A DNA stretch of 64,000 nt from NCBI GenBank assembly GCA_020634855.1, contig JACKAU010000009.1:1-64000 (forward strand), written 5' to 3'. The number at the start of each line of letters is the position of its first letter. Positions within the stretch are counted from its first letter, which is position 1. The notes under the pieces are model-generated. The model ran no database searches and was not told where the DNA came from. It saw only the letters and a program-made list of their open reading frames with translations. The translations under genes and the position numbers were made by a program. The DNA comes from Anaerolineales bacterium. GTDB taxonomy: Bacteria; Chloroflexota; Anaerolineae; 4572-78; J111. Of the stretch, positions 42,055 through 52,596 are shown in pieces.

Positions 42055-42225
42055 CAGAACGCGCCATATCGTGTCCCAAAAGTAGTAGCCATAAAAATAA
42101 AAAAAGCTCGCAAAAGTAACAGCGAGCGTGGGATAAAAAATAGTATTCACATTATTATCATGGGCTTGTTGGGCCACTTTTACTTTGGACTGCGCTTCAA
42201 TGAGTTTGCGTAATTTTTTCGACAT
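42043..42225 (-). CDS. Leader peptide rich in Phe/Tyr/Trp ahead of the aromatic operon
   Basis: 60 codons from an ATG with AAGG nine bases upstream. The C-terminal third has FASFFYFYGYYFWDTIW: between codons 29 and 54 there are eight Phe, six Tyr and two Trp codons, with the densest run FFYFYGYYFW. It begins about 25 bases after the expected start of transcription and ends just before an intrinsic terminator, the usual layout of an attenuation leader peptide. It is longer than most (14-30 codons) and its first 25 residues are charged and helical (MSKKLRKLIEAQSKVKVAQQ), so a small membrane protein is the alternative. Confidence 0.75.
   Translation of the reverse strand: MSKKLRKLIEAQSKVKVAQQAHDNNVNTIFYPTLAVTFASFFYFYGYYFWDTIWRVLTGD
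42099..42127 (-). promoter_or_regulatory. Terminator-like hairpin inside the leader ORF
   Basis: GCTCGC (minus strand, 42122-42127) pairs with GCGAGC (42106-42111) and is followed at once by seven T, the codons TTT TTT T. The hairpin thus lies just before the Phe/Tyr run. A ribosome following closely would cover it; slow or absent translation would let it form. Confidence 0.6.
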
Positions 42226-42256
42226 TATGAGCTACCTTATTTGAGATACTGCAAGC

Positions 42257-42285
42257 ATCATATCACACAAGACATACCATGTCAA
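42257..42285 (-). promoter_or_regulatory. Promoter of the aromatic supercluster
   Basis: Minus strand: -35 TTGACA (42280-42285, consensus), 17-bp spacer, -10 TATGAT (42257-42262). The start would be near 42250, giving a leader of about 345 nt before the DAHP synthase ATG. No operator was recognised. Confidence 0.88.
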
Positions 42286-42362
42286 CCCCTTTTTTGGCCA
42301 AATTCTGACGAATAAGACCGACCCCCATCGTTTAATAAGTAGCCCAAACAACCGTTCTAAGG

Positions 42363-42368
42363 TATAAT
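42363..42368 (+). promoter_or_regulatory. Probable -10 box of gyrA
   Basis: TATAAT, 51 bp before the gyrA ATG. The expected -35 position reads TAGCCC, a poor match, so activity may need an extended contact or another factor. It is divergent from the aromatic promoter 80 bp away. Confidence 0.5.
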
Positions 42369-42418
42369 ATAGGGTGTTCTGTTTTTGATTTTCTGGCAAA
42401 ATAATTTGGAGAACCTCC

Positions 42419-44980
42419 ATGGATATTGGTACGATTAAGGTTGTAGATATTGAAAATGAAATGAAGGTGGCTTACCTGGATTACGCTATGAGCGTCATTG
42501 TTTCCAGAGCGCTGCCTGACGCGCGGGATGGGCTGAAACCGGTTCACCGCCGTATTCTTTACGCCATGCACGATATGGGCATTCGCTACAATACGGCTTA
42601 CCGCAAAAGCGCACGGGTCGTCGGGGATGTGTTGGGGAAATACCACCCTCATGGCGACAGCGCGGTTTACGACACGATGGTGCGGATGGCCCAAGATTTT
42701 TCGATGCGCTACCCGCTGATCGATGGGCAAGGCAACTTTGGCAGCGTCGATGGCGACAGCGCCGCCGCTATGCGTTATACCGAAGCTCGTCTGGCCCGAA
42801 TTTCGCAAGAGATGCTGGCCGATATCGACAAAAACACCATCAATTGGATGGATAATTTTGACGGCAGCTTGCAGGAACCGGAGGTGTTGCCCGCCCGCCT
42901 GCCCAATCTGCTGTTAAACGGAACCTCCGGTATCGCCGTAGGCATGGCCACCAACATTCCCCCCCATAACCTCAATGAAATTTGCGACGCGATCACTTAC
43001 CTGATCGATCATTACGATACACAAGATGATGTGACCGTTGAAGATTTGATGAATTTTGTCAAAGGCCCCGATTTTCCCACCGGCGCGTCGATGATGGGCC
43101 GGGAGGGTATTATCACTGCTTACGCCACCGGCAAAGGGCGGGTGACGATGCGGGCCACGGCCAATATCGAAGAAATGAGTGGTAATCGTCACCGGATTGT
43201 CGTCACCGAGATCCCCTATCAAGTGAATAAATCGTCCTTGCTGGAGCGCATCGCCGATCTTGTGCGCGACGGTAAACTGAAAGATATTTCCGACCTACGC
43301 GACGAGTCGGATCGGGCCGGTATGGCGATAGTTATCGAGTTGAAGCGCGGGGCGCAGCCCAAGAAAGTGCTCAACCAACTTTATAAACACACGACTCTGC
43401 AATCCAATTTCGGAATCAATATGCTGGCGCTGCTTGACGGTGAACCGCGTGTTCTACCCCTTAAACGAGCGCTGACGGCTTACATCGAGCACCGCCAGGA
43501 TGTGATCACCCGCCGCACTGAGTATGATCTGGAAAAGGCGCGCCACCGAGCCCATATTCTGGAAGGGTACCGGATTGCGCTGGCCAATCTCGATCAGATT
43601 ATCAAAACCATTCGAGAGAGCAACGACACCGATTCAGCTAAAACCCAATTGATGGCTAACTTCTCGCTCAGCGAGGTTCAAGCCCAGGCCATTTTGGATA
43701 TGCAGTTGCGCCGTCTGGCGGCCTTAGAGCGGCAAAAGATTGAAGATGAGTACCAGGAGTTGATGAAAACCATCAGCTATCTGGAAGATTTGCTGGCCAA
43801 CCCCGATAAAATTCTGGGTCTGATTAAAGAAGATTTGGCCGAGCTTAAAGAAACCTATGGCGATGAGCGCCGTACCCGTATTTTGGCCGACGAAACCGGC
43901 GACTTTAATGAAGAAGATTTGGTTAAAGACGAAGAGGTGCTCATCTCCATTACCCAGCGAGGGTATATCAAGCGAGTACCTAGCATCACCTATCGCTCTC
44001 AAGCGCGAGGCGGGCGCGGCGTGATGGGCATGACTACCCGTGACGAGGACGAGGTCGAGTTCCTCTTTGCCGCCCGAGCGCTTGATACGATCCTCTATTT
44101 CACCGATAAAGGCAAAGTCTATTCCGAGAAAGCCTGGAAAATTCCGGATGCCAGCCGTACGGCGAAAGGCGTGTCCGTGGTCAACCTGATCAATATCGAC
44201 TCCAACGAAAAGATCACAGCCACTGTCGCAGTACCCGATTTCGATCAGGCTGAGTACCTGATCATGCTGACCCGCAAAGGACGCATCAAGCGCACTAATC
44301 TCAGCGAGTTTGCGTCGGTTCGGCCCAGCGGCTTGATTGCGATTTCGCTGGATAATGATGATGAATTAGGTTGGGTTCAACTGACCGAAGGCAATGACGA
44401 GATGATATTGGTGTCAAAGAACGGGCAAGCCATTCGGTTCCACGAGGATGACGTGCGGGCGATGGGGCGCACTGCGGCCGGCGTCGGCGCGATGCGGCTG
44501 CAGGGCAATGATGAGATACGCGGTATGGATGTGATCAACCCAGAGGCCGATCTGTTGGTGGTGACTGAGAAAGGGTTCGCCAAGCGCACCCGATTGAGCG
44601 AGTACAACCTTCAGCGGCGTAACGGCAGCGGGGTGCGAACGCTGGCTAAAACTATTTCCAAAACAGGGGCGATTGTAACCGGTCGGGTAGTGTCTGATGA
44701 CGGCGATATCACCCTCATTTCCCGAGACGGCATTACCTTGCGAACCTCAATCAAACATATTTCCCAGCAAGGTCGAGCGACCTCCGGCGTGCGAGTCATG
44801 AATCTTAAAGGGGGTGATATGGTCGCCTCAGCAGCGGTATTAGCCCCGAAAGAAGATAAACGGGCTAAGCAGAAGTCAACAGAGGTAACTACGAATGGGA
44901 ATGTTGCCGAGACCGTGTCATCGCCAAGTGCAGCCAGGGGCGATACCGATATACCGACTAATGGGCATCAGGAAGAGTAG
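42419..44980 (+). CDS. gyrA: DNA gyrase subunit A
   Basis: 853 residues. With GyrB introduces negative supercoils; cuts and rejoins DNA through a Tyr. The catalytic Tyr120 is in AAMRYTEARL. The quinolone region HPHGDSAVYD (76-85) has Ser81 and Asp85, the unmutated state. The C-terminal beta-pinwheel begins near 510 and has the GyrA box QARGGRG near 527, which marks gyrase rather than topoisomerase IV. GGAG stands before the ATG. gyrB is not in the window. Monocistronic, with its own terminator. Confidence 0.97.
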   Translation: MDIGTIKVVDIENEMKVAYLDYAMSVIVSRALPDARDGLKPVHRRILYAMHDMGIRYNTAYRKSARVVGDVLGKYHPHGDSAVYDTMVRMAQDFSMRYPLIDGQGNFGSVDGDSAAAMRYTEARLARISQEMLADIDKNTINWMDNFDGSLQEPEVLPARLPNLLLNGTSGIAVGMATNIPPHNLNEICDAITYLIDHYDTQDDVTVEDLMNFVKGPDFPTGASMMGREGIITAYATGKGRVTMRATANIEEMSGNRHRIVVTEIPYQVNKSSLLERIADLVRDGKLKDISDLRDESDRAGMAIVIELKRGAQPKKVLNQLYKHTTLQSNFGINMLALLDGEPRVLPLKRALTAYIEHRQDVITRRTEYDLEKARHRAHILEGYRIALANLDQIIKTIRESNDTDSAKTQLMANFSLSEVQAQAILDMQLRRLAALERQKIEDEYQELMKTISYLEDLLANPDKILGLIKEDLAELKETYGDERRTRILADETGDFNEEDLVKDEEVLISITQRGYIKRVPSITYRSQARGGRGVMGMTTRDEDEVEFLFAARALDTILYFTDKGKVYSEKAWKIPDASRTAKGVSVVNLINIDSNEKITATVAVPDFDQAEYLIMLTRKGRIKRTNLSEFASVRPSGLIAISLDNDDELGWVQLTEGNDEMILVSKNGQAIRFHEDDVRAMGRTAAGVGAMRLQGNDEIRGMDVINPEADLLVVTEKGFAKRTRLSEYNLQRRNGSGVRTLAKTISKTGAIVTGRVVSDDGDITLISRDGITLRTSIKHISQQGRATSGVRVMNLKGGDMVASAAVLAPKEDKRAKQKSTEVTTNGNVAETVSSPSAARGDTDIPTNGHQEE

Positions 44981-45030
44981 TCGGCGCTCCAAACCACATT
45001 CAGGCGAATCAAAAACTTGATTAATGATTT

Positions 45031-45071
45031 AAGGGAATAGAAGGCCGCGACAAATTCTATTCCCTTTTTTT
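45031..45071 (+). terminator. Intrinsic terminator of gyrA
   Basis: AAGGGAATAGAA and TTCTATTCCC pair, followed by seven T. Confidence 0.92.
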
Positions 45072-45131
45072 GCGTTTGACTCATCCTGATCTACACTGTG
45101 CCATCCTAACTTTACAATAAGTACAGAAACT

Positions 45132-45920
45132 ATGCTCCGGACACGGATAATCACTGCCCTCATAGCTTTGCCGATTGTTGCGGCGGCCACCTTTGCCGGC
45201 GGCGTCTGGTTTTTTGCGGGCGCAACGATCATCACCCTAATAACCGGCTGGGAATTTTGCCACATGATGCGGGCCAAAGAGTACGATGTTATCTATGTCT
45301 TACTCCTGGCCTTTATCTTGCTGTTGATGATTGACGGTTACTACCCCGATTTGGGGTTGCTCGGTTTAAGTATCTCGGCGGTATTGTTATCCTCGTTAGT
45401 CTGGCAGCTTTTTAGAACCAACAGTTCGACCCCCACCGCCGATTGGGCGCTCACCGTGACCGGCGGGCTGTACATCGGTTGGGGGATGGCCCGGCTGGTC
45501 GCTCTCCGCCAACTGCCCGATGGCTTGACCTGGGTCTGGCTGGCTCTCATCGCCAATTGGAGCGCCGATACGATGGCCTATCTGGTGGGGCGAACCTGGG
45601 GGCGGCACAAACTCTGGCCCCGGCACAGCCCCAAGAAAACGTGGGAAGGTCTGGCCGGCGGTGTGGTGGGGGGCATGATCGGCGCGGTGGTGGTCATTTT
45701 GATTGCCTCAAGTTTGAGTTGGATCACGGGGATAATTATAGGGGCGATTATCGCCGTGGCCGGCTTATTCGGCGATCTGTCGATCTCGATGATGAAACGC
45801 CACGCTGGAGTTAAAGACTCCTCCAACCTTTTCCCCGGACACGGCGGTTTTTTGGATCGCCTCGACAGCGTCCTGTTTGTCAGTATTGTCGTTTACTATT
45901 TTGCCCTTTGGATTGGATAG
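45132..45920 (+). CDS. cdsA: Phosphatidate cytidylyltransferase
   Basis: 262 residues, about seven to eight membrane helices. Makes CDP-diacylglycerol from phosphatidate and CTP, the branch point for phospholipids. The C-terminal signature is present: SADTMAYLVGRTWGRHKL, SPKKTWEG, and FGDLSISMMKRHAGVKDSS with GHGGFLDRLDS. It lies 4 bp before polA and is probably co-transcribed with it. Confidence 0.95.
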   Translation: MLRTRIITALIALPIVAAATFAGGVWFFAGATIITLITGWEFCHMMRAKEYDVIYVLLLAFILLLMIDGYYPDLGLLGLSISAVLLSSLVWQLFRTNSSTPTADWALTVTGGLYIGWGMARLVALRQLPDGLTWVWLALIANWSADTMAYLVGRTWGRHKLWPRHSPKKTWEGLAGGVVGGMIGAVVVILIASSLSWITGIIIGAIIAVAGLFGDLSISMMKRHAGVKDSSNLFPGHGGFLDRLDSVLFVSIVVYYFALWIG

Positions 45921-45924
45921 AACC

Positions 45925-48747
<2,823 letters not shown>

Positions 48748-48763
48748 AATAAAGGCTAGAAAA

Positions 48764-49045
48764 TTATGGGGTACGATCCACTAGACGACCAGTAATATAT
48801 TTATGCAGAACACTCGATATTAAGGTCTGGTATGGAAGACCCTCTTCTAAGGCGCGTTTCTGGATAGCTTCTAAATCTTTCAATGAAATCCTGATGTTTA
48901 CGCGCTTGTCTTTTTTGAAGGTGGCTTGAGCATATTCGCTGTAAGTTTGAATTTCTTGCTCCAAATTATCTAATGACTGCCACTCTCCCGCTTCGTATGA
49001 ATCCAGCAGGTCTTGCTCATTGTCATTTAGTTCACTCTTACTCAT
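48764..49045 (-). CDS. BrnA-like antitoxin with ribbon-helix-helix domain
   Basis: 93 residues. The C-terminal half (KRVNIRISLKDLEAIQKRAL, then GLPYQTLISSVLHKYITGRL) is a CopG/ribbon-helix-helix DNA-binding domain; the N-terminal half, acidic, would bind the toxin. It starts 8 bases inside the end of the toxin gene, so translation is coupled. It should repress its own operon. A GTG one codon earlier is the alternative start. Confidence 0.85.
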   Translation of the reverse strand: MSKSELNDNEQDLLDSYEAGEWQSLDNLEQEIQTYSEYAQATFKKDKRVNIRISLKDLEAIQKRALEEGLPYQTLISSVLHKYITGRLVDRTP

Positions 49046-49319
49046 CACGGCCTCGCAGATATTGTCGGGTCGCCTTGCGGCTCGGTATGATTGTTTTTAG
49101 AAAAATTTCTTGGTCATTTTCAACGAATGGGACGAGAAAAGCGTAGTTGTTTATGTTGACGACAAATATTTTCTGTCCCCTATACTTTTCTTGGTTTGGA
49201 TGGTCTAGAATATCCAAAATTTGCTTCTTTTCAATGTAAAAAACAACTTCTTCAAACGAAATGTTTCGTTCTATTTTTAGTAGTCGATTTTTTTCATCAT
49301 TCCAGGAAAAGTATTTCAT
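49038..49319 (-). CDS. BrnT-like toxin
   Basis: 93 residues: MKYFSWNDEKNRLLKIERNI, then SFEEVVFYIEKKQILDILDHPN and a C-terminal RKATRQYL. The W-x-E-K-N start, the middle FEEV and the final R-x-A-x-R-x-Y pattern fit the BrnT fold, a RelE-like ribonuclease. It is the first gene of a toxin-antitoxin pair (toxin before antitoxin, as in brnTA), with the antitoxin overlapping its end. AT-rich against the neighbours. Confidence 0.8.
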   Translation of the reverse strand: MKYFSWNDEKNRLLKIERNISFEEVVFYIEKKQILDILDHPNQEKYRGQKIFVVNINNYAFLVPFVENDQEIFLKTIIPSRKATRQYLRGRDE

Positions 49320-49367
49320 TTATTAATGATAGCCTAATGTGTGCCTTTTGGCAACAAAATCTGCGGT

Positions 49368-50417
49368 TTACTGTAACAATCCTCTCGCCGCTACGGGCCA
49401 CACCACCTCGACCATCTCACCACGAACGCCGATCACCTGATTGAACAGATTGTTCACCACGCAGCAATGGTTGGGAATAACCGTCACTCGCTCGCCAATG
49501 TCGGGTTTGCGGGCGCATTGGGAAAAATCGACGTGAGCGTGCTCCTCGTTTAGCCGGTAGATGCCGGCCTCGGGATACTCCAAAATGAGCCCATAGCCTT
49601 CCAATCCCTGTAAATCTGACGACAGTGTTTTGCTGCCGCTGTCCAAAATGCCCCGCTGCGCCGTGGGACGGCTGACCACTGTGGCGATAATGGTGAACGC
49701 GCACTGCTCCAGACTCATCGCGCCGGATTTAACCATAGCCCGATCGCCGTAGACGTAAGTGCCAGCCCGATGCTCGGTGATTGCGGGATGCTCATGAACT
49801 TGCCACATACAAGGGCTGCCGCCGCCGCTGATTCGCTCGACCGGCAGGCCGGCGGCATCGAGCAGCACTTTCGTCTCGGCGACAAAGGCATCGACGCGGG
49901 CGCTGTTGGGGTAAGTCATCAGCCCGCCAAAATGCAGACCGGGCGACTTGGCGATGAGCTGCGCCAGATCCGCTGTCTCCTGCGGCGACTGCGTCCCGCA
50001 GCGGCCAATGCCGCTGTCGAACTCGACCAGCACCGGCAGGATCGTCCCTTCACGCCGGGCCGCCTGCGACAGCCCACGCACGGTCACCTCCGAGTCGGCG
50101 GTCACGCTGATCTGAACCCGGCGAGTTAAATGCATCAGGCGCTCCAGTTTGGATTCGCCTAAAATGTTGTACGGCAGAAAAATATCTTGAATACCGGCTT
50201 GGGCCATCACCTCGGCCTCGCCCAATTTTTGGCAGGTGACGCCCACCGCGCCGGCCCTCAACTGCATATGCGCAATCTCCGGGATTTTGTGGGTTTTGAT
50301 GTGCGGCCGGTTGGCCACGCCGTACTGATCGAGATAATCTTGCAGGCGCTTGATGTTGGCCTTCAATTTTTCGACATCAACCACTGCCGCCGGAGTATCG
50401 ATCTCATTGATATGCAT
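49368..50417 (-). CDS. D-threonine aldolase-like PLP enzyme
   Basis: 349 residues. Alanine-racemase-like barrel: IDTPAAVVDVEKLKANIKRL, then HIKTHKIPEIA with the PLP Lys. The C-terminal domain has the metal-binding HCCVVNN (H-x-C of D-threonine aldolase and D-serine dehydratase). The family splits D-3-hydroxy amino acids into glycine and an aldehyde, or removes water from D-serine; which one cannot be told. ATG at 50417 follows GGAGG. It converges on the toxin-antitoxin pair. Confidence 0.88.
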   Translation of the reverse strand: MHINEIDTPAAVVDVEKLKANIKRLQDYLDQYGVANRPHIKTHKIPEIAHMQLRAGAVGVTCQKLGEAEVMAQAGIQDIFLPYNILGESKLERLMHLTRRVQISVTADSEVTVRGLSQAARREGTILPVLVEFDSGIGRCGTQSPQETADLAQLIAKSPGLHFGGLMTYPNSARVDAFVAETKVLLDAAGLPVERISGGGSPCMWQVHEHPAITEHRAGTYVYGDRAMVKSGAMSLEQCAFTIIATVVSRPTAQRGILDSGSKTLSSDLQGLEGYGLILEYPEAGIYRLNEEHAHVDFSQCARKPDIGERVTVIPNHCCVVNNLFNQVIGVRGEMVEVVWPVAARGLLQ

Positions 50418-50444
50418 GCTGCCTCCTCGTATAAAATAAAAATC

Positions 50445-50503
50445 TGGAGCGTCAAAGTTTATTTTGACCTTGGTCCGGATGACAAAACCAGCTTCGTCGC
50501 TCC
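50445..50503. repeat. Small palindrome, GGAGCGACAAAG family (copy 1)
   Basis: GGAGCGTCAAAGTTTATTTTG at one end and CGTCGCTCC at the other, nearly the reverse complement of the sequence at 53881-53938. It lies between the aldolase and EamA genes. Confidence 0.75.
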
Positions 50504-51382
50504 TCAAGAACTGACCAAACTGATACCAAAAACAATAATACCCATTCCGGCCATCATGCCGAAGGTAACGGTTTCGTTCAGAATGAAGACCCCACCTAGA
50601 AGCGCCGCTGCGGGAATAACGTAATTGGTCATAGCCGCAGTCGTAGCTCCAAAGCGGTGGATGCTGTAGTAATATAACAGAAACGCAGTAAAATTACCGA
50701 CCAGCGACGTGAAGGCCAGCGCAATATAACCGGGTCCTGACACACCTTGCAGATTGACTCCGGTCAAAATGACCACGAAAGGCATAACCACCAACGTGGA
50801 TATGAACATTTGCATACTAACCAGATCAAAGGGCTTAAATGCACGCAGATACTTGCGAGTATAGATCGTCACAAATGTCACGCAGATTAGTACCAAAAAA
50901 ATCAACCCATATCCCATCGGACTGGTTTGAGTGATATCCGGCAAGCCGGTTTCACCCCGCAGGGTCAAAAGCAACGCGCCGCCCAAAGCCGCCGTAACTC
51001 CCATCCCTTTGCGCCAACTTAATCGCTCGTCGGCCAGAGCAAAGTGCGCGACCAGCACCGTGAGCGCCGGTCCGGTTGCCACCAGAATAGCGGTGATACC
51101 GCTCGATTGGTATTGCAGCGATAACACCGTGGCTACCTGCGGCACAGCCGTGCCCACCGTACCGACCAATAAGATGTGACGCCAGAGGTTGCGATTGGTG
51201 GGCCAGGGATGATGGCGCGGATCGACCAGATATACGATGAGAAAGGCCAAACTGGCGACGGCCAAACGCAGTCCGGCTAAGGCAAACGGCTCAAACTCTC
51301 CAATCGCAAAGCGTAGAGCGACTAAATTGGCGCCGAAAGCCACACCGGTTAGGATGATGTAGGGTAAAGCTTGGAAATTCAA
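50504..51382 (-). CDS. EamA/DMT-family transporter
   Basis: 292 residues in ten membrane helices, with the EamA repeat twice (about 10-140 and 155-285). Such proteins export amino acids, nucleotides or other metabolites; substrate unknown. It precedes the D-threonine aldolase-like gene on the same strand (87 bp), so a linked role in amino acid handling is possible. Confidence 0.9.
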   Translation of the reverse strand: MNFQALPYIILTGVAFGANLVALRFAIGEFEPFALAGLRLAVASLAFLIVYLVDPRHHPWPTNRNLWRHILLVGTVGTAVPQVATVLSLQYQSSGITAILVATGPALTVLVAHFALADERLSWRKGMGVTAALGGALLLTLRGETGLPDITQTSPMGYGLIFLVLICVTFVTIYTRKYLRAFKPFDLVSMQMFISTLVVMPFVVILTGVNLQGVSGPGYIALAFTSLVGNFTAFLLYYYSIHRFGATTAAMTNYVIPAAALLGGVFILNETVTFGMMAGMGIIVFGISLVSS

Positions 51383-51515
51383 TGGATAAAACTCGCTTAA
51401 TGTCTATAACCCCGTGGGGCTTATCCGTTATCGCTTTGCAATTCAGCCAATCATTTGCTCCCATTTAATACGTTGGGCATAATACCTTATAGCCCAAGTA
51501 AAGGAGGTTCAAATA

Positions 51516-51758
51516 ATGATTACCAGAGAATTACTCAAGGCAGAAATTGACAAGGTGCAGGATAGATATTTAGATTTGTTATACAGCGTTATCACGGCGC
51601 TGGTCAATCCAGCATCCCCTGTAACAACAACACCACAAGTTGACATTCAATCTTCAAGTTGGCTCAATTTTATCGAGCAGACGTATGGAAGTTTGGCTCA
51701 TGCTCCTATAGAACGGGGCGACCAGGGCCAATACGAGGTGCGCGAGGCGATTGAATGA
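51516..51758 (+). CDS. VapB-like antitoxin
   Basis: 80 residues. N-terminal MITRELLKAEIDKVQDRYLD and a C-terminal acidic tail. It lacks a clear DNA-binding signature but has the length, place and overlap of VapB-type antitoxins: a four-base ATGA overlap with the PIN toxin. A strong AAGGAGG site precedes it. Confidence 0.78.
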   Translation: MITRELLKAEIDKVQDRYLDLLYSVITALVNPASPVTTTPQVDIQSSSWLNFIEQTYGSLAHAPIERGDQGQYEVREAIE

Positions 51759-52165
51759 AGTATCTCCTGGACACTAACGCCTGCATCCGTTACTTGAACG
51801 GGCGGTCAGAAAGCTTACGACGACAACTCTCCGCCAAAAATCCTGATGATATTGTGTTGTGTTCTGTCGTAAAAGCTGAGTTGTCTTATGGAGCAAGAAA
51901 AAGTCAGCATCCCCAGCGCAGCCTGAAAAAACAACAACAGTTCGTCAATTATTTTGTATCATTACCGTTCGATGATAAAGCGGCTGAAGTATATGGACAG
52001 ATTCGGGCTGAATTAGAACGAGCCGGAACCCCCATTGGCCCTAACGATTTAATGATTGCTGCGATTGCATTTGCGAATGATGTTACACTTGTTACCCATA
52101 ACACGCGAGAGTTTAAGCGAGTTAAAGGGTTAAAGATCGAAGATTGGGAACTGGATACTCCTTAG
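51755..52165 (+). CDS. vapC: VapC-type PIN-domain toxin
   Basis: 136 residues. PIN ribonuclease with acidic residues in LDTNACIRYLNG (Asp6), SVVKAELSYGA (Glu43), GPNDLMIAAIAFA (Asp) and VTHNTREFKRVKGL. VapC cuts initiator tRNA or 23S rRNA in studied cases. It overlaps the vapB-like stop and is likely freed on antitoxin loss. Confidence 0.92.
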   Translation: MKYLLDTNACIRYLNGRSESLRRQLSAKNPDDIVLCSVVKAELSYGARKSQHPQRSLKKQQQFVNYFVSLPFDDKAAEVYGQIRAELERAGTPIGPNDLMIAAIAFANDVTLVTHNTREFKRVKGLKIEDWELDTP

Positions 52166-52596
52166 GGAAAGTAGGCCAGGCTTGAAATTACTATCTCTCC
52201 GTTTTCTTTCACCTCAACCCACAGACCATTTTTTAACGAACTAAAATCCGCCTCCGACAGCGCCACTAACGGAATGGGTTGGCCGTACATCTCGTCGGCC
52301 ACAATCGAAGCCAGGGCGAAGAAGTGATCGGGGCCGGTGGTCAGGATAGCGGCGGGCGCGGTGCCGGCCCGAACAGCTTCGAGCAGTACGGCGGTGGTCG
52401 TACTCGAGCCACGAGTGAACGGAATCGCCAGAACCCGGCCGGCCGCGATCTGGCCCGACAGCGGGTGGCGACGGTCGATGATCTCGCCGGTGTGGTAATC
52501 GTAGCCGCCCCAAAAGCTGAGTGGTTCGTGGCTGACTAGCGCCTGACCCTGGCCCTCGCCCGCGACGATAACGGTCCCTTGAATTATTCTATCCAT
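52162..52596 (-). CDS. Aconitase X swivel subunit (DUF126)
   Basis: 144 residues: GTVIVAGEGQGQALVSHEPLSFWGGYD, then DRRHPLSGQIAAGRVLAIPFTRGSSTT, the AcnX small-subunit signature. It pairs with the following catalytic subunit. It overlaps the end of vapC (convergent) by 4 bp and the large-subunit gene by 13 bp. Confidence 0.93.
   Translation of the reverse strand: MDRIIQGTVIVAGEGQGQALVSHEPLSFWGGYDYHTGEIIDRRHPLSGQIAAGRVLAIPFTRGSSTTTAVLLEAVRAGTAPAAILTTGPDHFFALASIVADEMYGQPIPLVALSEADFSSLKNGLWVEVKENGEIVISSLAYFP

Noticed and set aside
42419..44980. Topoisomerase IV subunit ParC
   Set aside because: A GyrA box (QARGGRG) and a full C-terminal pinwheel are present.
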